Under the pieces are notes generated by a model, which worked only from the letters and a program-made list of their open reading frames with translations, did no database searches and was not told where the DNA came from. The position numbers and the translations under genes were made by a program. A stretch of DNA of 64,000 nucleotides from Trematomus loennbergii (Eukaryota > Chordata > Actinopteri > Perciformes > Nototheniidae), in contig JAAOOA010000577.1 of assembly GCA_012861695.1 (NCBI GenBank), positions 55,001-119,000 of the forward strand. The letters run 5' to 3'. Shown piece after piece: positions 55,783 to 64,000 of this stretch. Numbering within the stretch: position 1 is the stretch's first letter; every line of letters starts with the position of its first letter.

Positions 55783-56940
55783 CAGAGAGGGCAAAAGTAC
55801 ACACATCCTTTACTCAAGTAGAAGTACAGATACTCGTGTTTAAAGATACTCTGGTGAAAGTAGAAGTACTGACTAAACTTCTTTACTCAAGTCAAAGTAA
55901 AGAGGCTTTGAAATGTACTAATTAAAAAGTACCCATAACTAGCAGCTGTTTTAAAGAGTACCTGACCTCCCTTTATATTAATAGAACAATAATGTCATTG
56001 TTAGCTAATGAATGTTTCCATGCTGAACAACGGCAACATGACAACGTTTTCATTGGTCCCTCTTCTTTAGAGAAGACCAGGAAATGATGGATACACGGAT
56101 CGTGTTCAAATCAATAGGCACGCAATGACTCTAAATAATAATGATCACGCCACCAGACACACATTCAAACTAAAGGAACCAGCCTGTTTGGGAAATGTGA
56201 GAAGTAGAAAGTACAGGTATTTGAGTTCAACATGTAAGAAGTAGAAAGTACAGGTATTTGGGTTCAACATGTAAGAAGTAGAAAGTACAGGTATTTGTGT
56301 TCAACATGTAAGAAGTAGAAAGTACAGGTATTTGTGTTCAACATGTAAGAAGTAGAAAGTACAGGTATTTGTGTTCAACATGTAAGAAGTAGAAAGTACA
56401 GGTATTTGGGTTCAACATGTAAGAAGTAGAAAGTACAGGTATTTGTGTTCACATGTAAGAAGTAGAAAGTACAGGTATTTGTGTTCAAAGTGTAAGAAGT
56501 AGAAAGTACAGGTATTTGTTCAACATGTAAGAAGTAGAAAGTACAGGTATTTGTGTTCAACATGTAAGAAGTAGAAAGTACAGGTATTTGTGTTCAACAT
56601 GTAAGAAGTAGAAAGTACAGGTATTTGGGTTCAACATGTAAGAAGTAGAAAGTACAGGTATTTGTGTTCAACATGTAAGAAGTAGAAAGTACAGGTATTT
56701 GTGTTCAACATGTAAAAGTAGAAAGTACAGGTATTTGTGTTCAACATGTAAGAAGTAGAAAGTACAGGTATTTGGGTTCAACATGTAAGAAGTAGAAAGT
56801 ACAGGTATTTGGGTTCAAAATGTAAGAAGTCAAAGTAAAAGGTAATCAGAAAAATAAGTAGTGGAGTAAAGTACTGATACCAGAAACATGTACTTAAGTA
56901 CAGTAACAAAGTATTTGTACTCCACTACTTCCCACCTCTG
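55783..56940 (-). mobile_element. hAT MITE carrying a 37-bp array
   Basis: 1,158 bp flanked by 'gttagggg' (55775-55782) and 'gttagggt' (56941-56948), an 8-bp duplication with one mismatch. Ends: left 'cagagagggcaaaagtacac', right 'ctccactacttcccacctctg'. The same family occurs at 59695-60668 (opposite orientation) and as a fragment at 38665. Its text is rich in 'agtac'/'gtact' words. The middle is replaced by the 37-bp array. Confidence 0.85.
56193..56831. repeat. 37-bp minisatellite inside the hAT MITE, about 17 copies
   Basis: Unit 'aacatgtaagaagtagaaag' + 'tacaggtatttgtgttc'. Variants 'tttgggttc' and a few one- to three-base losses. The related element has one corresponding stretch ('gtatttgtgttcaaaatgta' on the - strand at ~60542-60563), so the array grew from element sequence. 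Confidence 0.97.
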
Positions 56941-56948
56941 GTTAGGGT

Positions 56949-57966
56949 TAGCTGAGCCACAGATGTGTGCGGCATGCCGGTTATTTTGAACTTTGCTTGC
57001 ATTACAGCTGAAGAATTACACAGCAGAAAGTGCTCACAAAGGAACAATGTGGTGTTGTATTCTTCTAATCTGAAATGCAATCTTCCTGTGGTTTCGAATC
57101 ATCGTTCCAAAAACAAAGGAGTAAACAAAGAAATCCAATATCTGGGCCATCTTCGCCCCACGCTATCCCCAAAGGGAAAAGATCTGCAGCTCAAAGATCA
57201 TGTTGCGTCTCTGGTACGAATTTAAAGTATTTTGCTCCATACCGAATCAAAACCTGTCACACCAAAGGCCTTTCTGCAGAAGTATCACACCGGAGGAGAG
57301 AAATGGTCACTGTTTGTTTTATAAAACGCTTTCTATGCTGAAATCTAGATGTTGACCTGACAGAATGTACGACTAGCTGAGTCGATGGTAATAGCAGCAT
57401 CATCCTGAGATAACAGTTGTTTATGATAATGATCACTCATCGCTCACTGGCGTGTCCCGTCAGCAACAATAAGCTAATGACGATTCTCAAAACAGTAACG
57501 AACGACAGTGGAGTTTGTTATCATAGTGTGCAGTCTGTTTTAATAAGACATACAGATATTGTGCAGAGTAAACCCAAAACAACTTCCAATGTATTATTTA
57601 TCGCCCTCCAAGTGTGTGAGTCAGCAACACAGGAACTCATCATTCCTTTGTTGGCATGCCTCAAATTGAACAGTGTGCACGCAGTGTTTCAGTCAGAGTC
57701 AGGGGCAAACCTTAATTTAAGGAACTCTCCCAGGCAAATACCAACAGTGCACAGAAGAAAAAGGAATACGCCAGGAATCAAAGAAACTCATAGTAAGAGG
57801 TTGGGATCAGTGATTCAGTGGACTGAACAGCCATTAGAGACCTCTCCCAGCAATTGTGCTGAACTGCTGGAGATGAAACAACTCGGGCAACAAATACAAA
57901 AGCCTTTTGTACAGTCGCTAAAGCATGACCAACATGGCCCGAATATCACTCTATTGCTAGAAGCTG
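56949..57966. other. No supported gene; one 185-codon frame
   Basis: The frame at 57417-57974 (+) is the longest in the window that is not repeat-derived. It begins MFMIMITHRSLACPVSNNK and has no signal peptide, domain, repeat or motif I recognise, no obvious promoter and no splice context. Given the window length and AT content, one such frame by chance is plausible. I do not call it a gene. Confidence 0.4.
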
Positions 57967-58106
57967 CTCTTTAAAAAAGGGCCATATTACGCCTGTTTGG
58001 GGTCTTGGTATATAGGTTTTTGTGAAAGTAAATGGTCTACGTGATAGGCTAAGGGGCGGGACATCCCTAAGCGGTTGACCAATCACAACAGAGGCCAGCT
58101 AACATG
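57967..58106 (+). mobile_element. T2-family left half, interrupted
   Basis: 'aaaaagggccatattacgcc', 'tatataggtttttgtgaaag', 'gataggctaaggggcgggac' and 'ttgaccaatcacaacagagg' follow the T2 order. The match ends near 58106, where the next element begins at 58119, so T2 was probably split or truncated by it. Confidence 0.6.
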
Positions 58107-58118
58107 GATTTTAGCAAT

Positions 58119-58830
58119 AGGGCTGCACACAAATAAAATAAAAAACGTATCGCAATTATTTTGACTGATAATGCGATTGTGATATGATGCAAAATATCGG
58201 ATTGATTGATTCCTTTTGCATGATTATTCTCATTGCCTGGAGATATATAGTTCTGTGTAGGGCTGTGCAATTAATCGTATTTTAATCTCGATTACGATTT
58301 TGGCTTGCAACGATTACGAAGACAATGTAATCGAAATAAAACGATTATTATTTTTATTAAAAAAAAAAAAAAAATGTTTTTTTTTTTTTTTTTTGGTTTT
58401 TCAGTTGAATTATACTTTAAATTCAGGGTAATCAACTGTTAAAAACATACTGTTCCAACATTTTTTTTCAATATATGGATGTTTTCAAAGTAAATGGATA
58501 ATCGTTTTTAATTATCGTGATATCAATTATTGACCAAAATAATCGTGATTATGATTTTTGCCATAATCGCACAGCGCTAGTTCTGTGCCTATATCACAAT
58601 GTAACACACTGGAAACAGTCTTACAGTATTAGTAATAATGATAATATAAGTATTAGGTATACTGGTAAAAACAACCAATTGCAACCAAACTAATTGCTTA
58701 GGTCTGGATGAATTAGGTCTATGAATTGGCAGCTCCATAATACTTCATTCACAATGATATTCTAACAAATATTATCTTCAACCAATATAGTGATGTTGAT
58801 AATATTGCCATTCATTGTTTGTTCAGCCCT
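58119..58830 (+). mobile_element. hAT-like MITE ('agggctgcac' type) with a nested insertion
   Basis: Inverted ends: 'agggctgcacacaaat' at left and '...ttgttcagccct' at right. Flanks 'ttagcaa' and 'aacagcaa' share only 'agcaa', so the 8-bp duplication is decayed. The right part matches 51385-51545. It is interrupted at 58258-58579 by a complete second hAT MITE. Confidence 0.7.
58258..58579. mobile_element. hAT MITE nested in the element at 58119 (same family as 12875)
   Basis: 322 bp flanked by perfect 8-bp 'gttctgtg' (58250-58257 and 58580-58587). Ends: 'tagggctgtgcaattaatcg' and '...ccataatcgcacagcgcta'. It has a central poly(A)/poly(T) palindrome (~58358-58396). The 51-kb relative of the host element has a single 'gttctgtg' and no insertion. 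Confidence 0.93.
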
Positions 58831-59200
58831 AACAGCAACAAATATGATAGTTGAGATAATGCCAGTCCAAACCTATTTTGCAAACTGCTAGAAAGGCATA
58901 CAAGCCTATAACTAGGTGTTATAAAACACTTTATATGCAACGGCCCTGAATCCAGTTTCCATAGCACTGCATTACATGATATTGAATTTCTCTGCATGAG
59001 CTCACTCATTAGTGTCAAGCACCTTCACTTTAGCTTCCTACTATCACATATCACATTACCAACATCAGTATTAGTGCAGTTGTTAGAGTCAGGTTGCATC
59101 TGTGCTATGGTCAATAATCAGATAGAACCATAGGAGTCATTTAATGTAGCTGTGCTTATATTGGATGATATATAAGGTCTGAAAACATGCTAAATGAAAT
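58831..59200. other. No gene seen; partial similarity to 61380-61500
   Basis: 'acagcaacaaatatgatagt' + 'tgagataatgccagtc' resembles 'acagcaacacataagatact' + 'tgagatgatgccactc' at 61446. The similarity crosses the apparent right end of the 58119 element. Confidence 0.45.
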
Positions 59201-59300
59201 GTCAATTCGAATCAGAAACTGGTTTATTACCAGGTAGGTTAACACCTGGGTGTTGTTGTTGCATACATAAAGAAAAAACTCAAATTAAAAACACAGATAG
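59201..59300 (-). mobile_element. Retroposon tail fragment, reverse orientation
   Basis: 'tcaattcgaatcagaaactg', 'gtttattaccaggtaggtta' and 'acacctgggtgttgttgttg' form a text I recall from many fish loci as reversed retroposon 3' ends. Unclassified. Confidence 0.45.
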
Positions 59301-59686
59301 AAAACTATTTGAAGAAAACTATAATAGCATTAAAAATATATTAAAAAAATATGGTAAAATATAGGAGTTGAATATGATTGAAATCGTAAAATAGAATTGG
59401 AATAAAAATATGTGAAGTAATGAAAACTAAATAATGAGCTGTGGCCCAATTAATTAAAAATATGTATGAGTTTATTTTACAAACCACATGAATAATTAAG
59501 ATTGTATATCAATGGACACACGGCACAAACCCCCGAGTCTCATTGGAAAAGCCGGATATAAACTCTTGACATTTATCCTCCAGAACATGACAGCTTGACA
59601 TTTCCAGGATGCAAAGCCCAGGATACCCGAGACAAAAAGCATCGCCTGAGGGTCGGAGCAGAAGCTAGTCACCAACTCCATCAGGG
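59301..59686. other. No gene seen; AT-rich then unique
   Basis: AT-rich to ~59500, then unique sequence up to the hAT target duplication. Confidence 0.45.
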
Positions 59687-59736
59687 ACTGTAACCAGAGG
59701 TGGGAAGTAGTGGAGCACAAATACTTTGTTACTTAA

Positions 59737-60505
59737 AGTGCACCTACTCTATCATGCTATTTCTAGGTAATAGCATAGGTCTCAGATATATAAAAATATA
59801 TAAAAAACATGTCTATGAAGTGTTTTGGTCAAAATACCAAACAGATCAGCCATTCTAGCCATGCCTCATATCCCTCTATTTCACTTCCTGTTTCTAAAGT
59901 GCTGATTCTGGGCATAAACAGGTCTCTCTTGAGAATGAGACCCTGTGTCTCAATGAGATTTTCACCTGTATAAATAAAGGCTAAACAAAAAAAAATAAAA
60001 TAAGAGGGGCGGAGTTTATGCCGGCTCATGTGGGACCCGGCAGCTACCGTCTAAACTAAATGCTGCCGTGATGAAACGCCATATCATGGATTATCAAGGA
60101 TTGTCTCTGAAACAGTATGGAGCTCAAAGGCTTTCTCTCTTGCCGGTTATACCACAAGGTGAGTTCCTTTTTATTTCCTGCTTCTTCACACACATGCTCT
60201 CCAGTACAGGTTAGCTCTGAGTGTTAGCGATGCTAATGTAAACACCGACCATATTACGTCCAAAACAGTCGGGCATTGTTTCTGATAGCAACGTTTCTGA
60301 TAGGGCCGTGGGTCCACATTTCAGATACTACGTCATATCGGACGCAAATCTGGATCAGCTCCGTTGTTCCCCGTTTTTAGAGATTTGGGTACGGAGAAAA
60401 GAGAGAGGGTTTTATTTTCTGACGCTGCGTGAGTTCCGACACACCGGGGACACATGTTTATGTATAAAAGACATCAGAAATTGCATTTTGCATGATAGGT
60501 CCCCT
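59737..60505 (-). mobile_element. Long T1-type TTAA element nested in a hAT MITE
   Basis: 769 bp between TTAA at 59733-59736 and 60506-60509. Ends 'agtgcacctactctatcatg' and 'gcatgataggtcccct' match T1. It shares T1 end blocks ('ataccaaacagatca', 'ccatgcctca', 'gtgagttcc', 'gggacacat') but has a different, longer centre with 'aggggcggagtttatgccgg' and an exon-like frame at 60071-60158. It may be closer to the parental form of the short T1 copies. Confidence 0.88.
60071..60158 (+). CDS. Exon-like open segment with splice donor inside the T1-type element (uncertain)
   Basis: ATG at 60071 opens 29 codons ('MKRHIMDYQGLSLKQYG...') and the frame reaches 'ccacaag' followed by a consensus donor 'gtgagt' at 60159. 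It lies opposite to the T1 orientation used here. I do not recognise the peptide. It could be a remnant of the element's own gene, a captured host exon, or chance. The frame closes after the donor if unspliced. Confidence 0.2.
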
Positions 60506-60676
60506 TTAAGTTCTGGTATCAGTACTTTACTCCACTACTTATTTTCTTACATTTTGAACACAAATACAAAGAAGTTTAGTGAGTACTTCTACTTTCACCA
60601 GAGTATTTTTAACACGAGTATCTGTACTTCTACTTGAGTAAAGGATGTGTGTACTTTTGCCATATCTGACTGTAAC

Positions 60677-62197
60677 GGAATAAAAATAATCGTCCATGCA
60701 TTTGACGAATCGCGAGTCCATGCCACCGTTAAACTTGATAAAAAGCTAAATTAACTTCTGTCCTCATCTGTGTTTTGATAGCACTGTTGAGATGGATGAG
60801 GTGTTATCTGTGTGACAAAGGCAATGCCCCAGATAACTGTGGAGCTCTGAATGAAGAGTCGTTCTCACCTGGTGTCAGCACTTTTCCACGGCCTGATTGC
60901 TTGAGAATAATGGCCACTTTGGCAACTGTCACTTTTCCACTGGGGTAAATTGTTACAGGGCCGTTGGCGTGTGATCCTCTGAAGCTGTCATTTCCCGAGC
61001 TCCTATTTCAATCAGGGCCTCTTGCTTACTTCATTACAGAGATGGGCAGACATCTCAACGGCGCTCTGACTCACTTACTAAAATCCACGGCCCGGCATTT
61101 TCTCATTCACTCGAGAGTCCAACTTTGATTTCTGATCTAAATGAAGAAGCTCCAATCTCTTCTCAGGTGTGCTCTGCAGTCTTCATTCATAACATCATTA
61201 AAAATATATATTAAAGACCATTTATTCTCTGCTTTCTGTGCCTCTTAGAGACTCCACCAATCCACCATAAAGTGACTTGTTACAAGACGTTGTTGTTTCC
61301 GCAAAGATGTATTCCAGCAGCAAACCTTGAGCCCAATGTTTCCTTCAGACAAGATATTCGACTAATATTGTGCGTTCTGCAAACTGAATATTGCACTTGT
61401 CCATATTGTGAGTTTGATAACATTTCCATTAATTGTTCAGCACTAACAGCAACACATAAGATACTTGAGATGATGCCACTCAAGCCTATTAGCAGGGGTA
61501 AAAGTATTGTAAGGATTTTTGCAAAATGCTTGAATGGCAAACACCTCCTTAAGAAATGTCTCAGTCTCGAATGAAACTGAGCAATTCCATAAGAAAGAGC
61601 AGCACTGACTTCACGTTATATTGGCAGAACAATGTTGCCCTACAGCACAAGTTGTAAGCATTAAAGCTAAGGTCAGAGCTGCCGGTAACACTTGGACACG
61701 AGTAGCAATAACTAAAGAAGTGCCTCAGGGCCTCAGTGTGTCCTGCTCCTTCTCATTAGCGCCTTCTTCTGACTTCGCTTCAGATTGTGTTTGCCAAATA
61801 GCAAAGAGCAGAGACTGGACAAGCCTACCAGTATATATTAATCTTTAAATCCATAGGTCAACACAAAGGGGGGACTCCAATGGGATTGTTTGATTGTTCT
61901 GAGTGTAAATTATTTGTATTTATTTAGGGTGCCAGCCAGGTCTCTCGCATGGCATTCAAGATTGGTCAGTCGTTTTTCGTTTCAGTAGTATTTTTTCTTT
62001 TTGAAAAGTTAAAGTCAACCATCACAAAGGTATGCACACCCTACACATTGAAGGACTCTTGTTAACTTCACAAGAAAAACACCAACACGATTTATTTGCA
62101 AGAACAACATAGTAGTGTATTTCAATGTTTCCCCAAAACCCCCAGTCCCCCAAACAATCATCCAACTCAAAACTCCATTCCACATTGCCATTGTGAT
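60677..62197. other. No gene seen; candidate conserved block at 60770-61130
   Basis: Bases 60770-61130 are unique: 'gtgacaaaggcaatgcccca', 'cctgattgcttgagaataat', 'ggccactttggcaactgtca'. They look like conserved non-coding DNA, which is inference. Short frames at 61272-61848 have no recognised domain. Confidence 0.4.
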
Positions 62198-62362
62198 TAT
62201 GCTATTTAGGGTTTCCAGTTCCTGTAGGGTTTTAGTGCAAAGGCTAAAATCCCTGTGTTTCTCTCCGACACACTATCACTATGAAACACTCGCGTTCTAT
62301 TGGCTAGCGCTCCGACACATTGTACGTGATAGGCTAAAGGGGCGGGACACAGCCCACAATCA
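62198..62362 (+). mobile_element. T2-family fragment
   Basis: 'gtagggttttagtgcaaagg', 'ctaaaatccctgtgtttctc', 'tctattggctagcgctccga' and 'gtgataggctaaaggggcgg' follow the T2 order. The ends are decayed and no 57-bp unit is present. Confidence 0.55.
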
Positions 62363-62399
62363 GGCCCCTTTTAATAGTCTTCATATCTGCTTATGAACG

Positions 62400-62575
62400 C
62401 TGCTTTTAATTGAACTATTTATATCTTACACTGCACTGTAACTTTTATTCATCTGTATGTCATCGACTGTTTTTAAATGCCATTTTCTTAATGTGTCTCA
62501 TGTTTGTAAAGCACTTTGAATTGCCTTGTGTTGAAAGGTAATATATAAATAAACTTGCCTTGCTTATTGTGTCTT
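62400..62575 (+). mobile_element. LINE 3' tail fragment
   Basis: 'gtttgtaaagcactttgaat', 'tgccttgtgttgaaaggtaa' and 'tatataaataaacttgcctt' are typical of fish LINE 3' ends. The coding part is absent. Confidence 0.55.
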
Positions 62576-64000
62576 TAAAAAACATGATGTGGCTGATTGT
62601 GTTCGATGGATAAACTAACTTATAACATTACTTGGGGTTATGGGAAGAGGTCAGCTGGTCTCTGAAACTCCAAAACACCACACACCGCCAACCGTGAACA
62701 TATATTTGAATATGTCTGGAGGTTAATCACTTACTCCTTCGCATTCACCATCTAAGAATGGTGCACATTGTCTAAGACGGAGTTCATAATCTGCTCAGGT
62801 ATTTAATAGCAGGCTCCATTTCTCAATAGTGTTCCTCCAATCATATGCTATTTAATCCTTCACTGAAAACTGTGTAGTGGTGTATAATTGACTTTTCTGG
62901 CACGTGCCTTTGCAGACAGCCCAACCTTGAAATTGCACGTTTGAATGCGCAGCCTTGAACAGGAAGTGCACTCAGGGTGGAGGCTGTGGAAAGAAAGGCA
63001 AAGTTCAGAGGCTTCATATCCTTAACCCTGACTTTGGTTGCAAGAACCTGGACAACCTGTGCGTTAGAAGGTCGGCAGTGAATCAGAATCACCTGAAATA
63101 CTTCAAATACTTTCTAAGAACTGTTAACTGATAACTATTGAACGTGGGATCTGTGATGTATTCAGAGTGAAAGCTCTTAATAAGTTCAATATATGATGGC
63201 AGCATCAACACAACAATGTAATAACCAAGACCCATGCCATGTCAGGTCTTTGTTGTATACCTGTTATAATGAGCATGCTCTTGTTAGTTAGTCCTTGGTT
63301 TTCAGGACGCGTTGAGTAACCTGTTTCAATCAGTCAGTCAAGTCTTATCGACACAAGATTGGTTAAAAAACTACAAAAAAGACTGAAGTATGACTCTGAA
63401 GCTGTAGGAACACATCGAGAGGCTGCGGAGGGTCAATTATACCGAATCACAGTTATTACAGTTTAGGTATAAAAATCTACAATTCTGGTATTTGATCTTC
63501 AAAGACACGAGGGTAAAACAAGAGCTGCGTCATTCCTGGTGCTGAGTTTCTGAACTTCATCCACAAAGTTCTGCAGTCAGCAAGTTCAATACAAAGTTAG
63601 CGTTGGCGTCATACGGGGAATCTAACCGGAGCATCATGATTCTTCAAAAGGTGTTTCAGTAGAGGTTTCAGTAGATATATAATATGTTTTATCCACGGCT
63701 AATCTGCAGTACTTAGGTTTTTTACTACCACTTGTGTCAGGATCTTGTTCTCATGTATCCTGTTTTAGTTCATAATGTATTTTCTCTTTGTGTCTTGTCT
63801 CTGTCTTTTCCCGTCTTTGTGTACCTGCCTCTATAATGCATGTCTGTCCAATCGTTTTTTGCCAGTCCGTCATCATTGAACCAGTCAATGTACAAGTGTC
63901 ATGTACATGTTTTCTGTTTCCAGACTATTCCTCGTGGATTTGACGCTCCCTTTTCCTCGTGTCATCCTGGTGTGTTCCCTTGTTTTGTTTTGTGACATTC
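62576..64000. other. No gene seen; unique sequence to the window end
   Basis: No array or transposon end is resolved. The last ~250 bases are T/C-rich ('ttttcctcgtgtcatcctgg', 'gttcccttgttttgttttgt') and might be the edge of a retroelement continuing beyond the window, but this cannot be supported. Confidence 0.4.

Larger units (their letters stand above)
59695..60668 (+). mobile_element. hAT MITE with perfect 8-bp duplication, host of a nested TTAA element
   Basis: Flanked by 'actgtaac' at 59687-59694 and 60669-60676. Ends: 'cagaggtgggaagtagtgg' at left and 'gtgtgtacttttgccatatctg' type at right. Removing the inner element (59737-60505) leaves ~200 bp of the same family as 55783-56940, in the opposite orientation. 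Confidence 0.92.

Overview
The window looks like teleost fish genomic DNA, most likely from a percomorph, and it contains no convincing protein-coding, rRNA or functional tRNA gene. The evidence for a fish is the mix of long (CA)n tracts, many minisatellites, tRNA-derived SINEs with the 'taagtcgctttggataaa' tail, and dense families of short hAT-, piggyBac- and Harbinger-like DNA transposons. Almost every long reading frame is an artefact of a tandem repeat or a transposon copy. The region is best read as intergenic or large-intron sequence. The species cannot be named from the sequence alone.

Layout. 1-5 kb: unique sequence, a (CA)n tract, a 72-bp minisatellite (2474-3064) and a Harbinger-like MITE (3229-3837). 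5-6 kb: a TTAA-flanked element (family T2) filled with 17 copies of a 57-bp repeat. 7.2-8.5 kb: a hAT element keeping a broken BED-finger transposase exon and a 26-bp array. 10.5-11.6 kb: a 1.1-kb (CTA/CCA)n tract with no G on the + strand. 12.9-22.5 kb: three hAT MITEs with perfect 8-bp target duplications, plus one TTAA MITE. 22.6-25.6 kb: a SINE, CA tracts and a second T2 element with the 57-bp array. 26-30 kb: AT-rich DNA, piggyBac-like MITEs and a rearranged T1 element. 32-33.3 kb: a 38-bp minisatellite. 34.7-35.9 kb: a full piggyBac-like element. 37.1-38 kb: a promoter-like segment followed by a 29-bp minisatellite. 39-42.5 kb: a T1 element, a CA tract and the largest 57-bp array. 44-49 kb: dispersed repeats, three TG/CA tracts, one exon-like segment (47575-47635) and a CpG-rich MITE. 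49.9-55.3 kb: a SINE, degenerate ~350-bp repeats, another T1 copy and a 50-bp minisatellite. 55.8-60.7 kb: hAT elements with an internal 37-bp array and nested insertions. The remainder is mostly unique sequence with retroposon tails.

The main theme is how these parts arose. Several minisatellites appear to have grown out of DNA transposons: the 57-bp unit from a T2 terminus, the 37-bp unit from a hAT MITE whose unexpanded relative is also in the window, and a 12-bp unit from a piggyBac-like MITE. Other traces are two nested insertion stacks, a T1 copy whose flanks look like abortive gap repair, and a sequence module shared between two unrelated MITE families. A few unique blocks look like candidate conserved non-coding elements; that is inference only. 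I saw no CRISPR array, operon, bacterial gene or viral gene.
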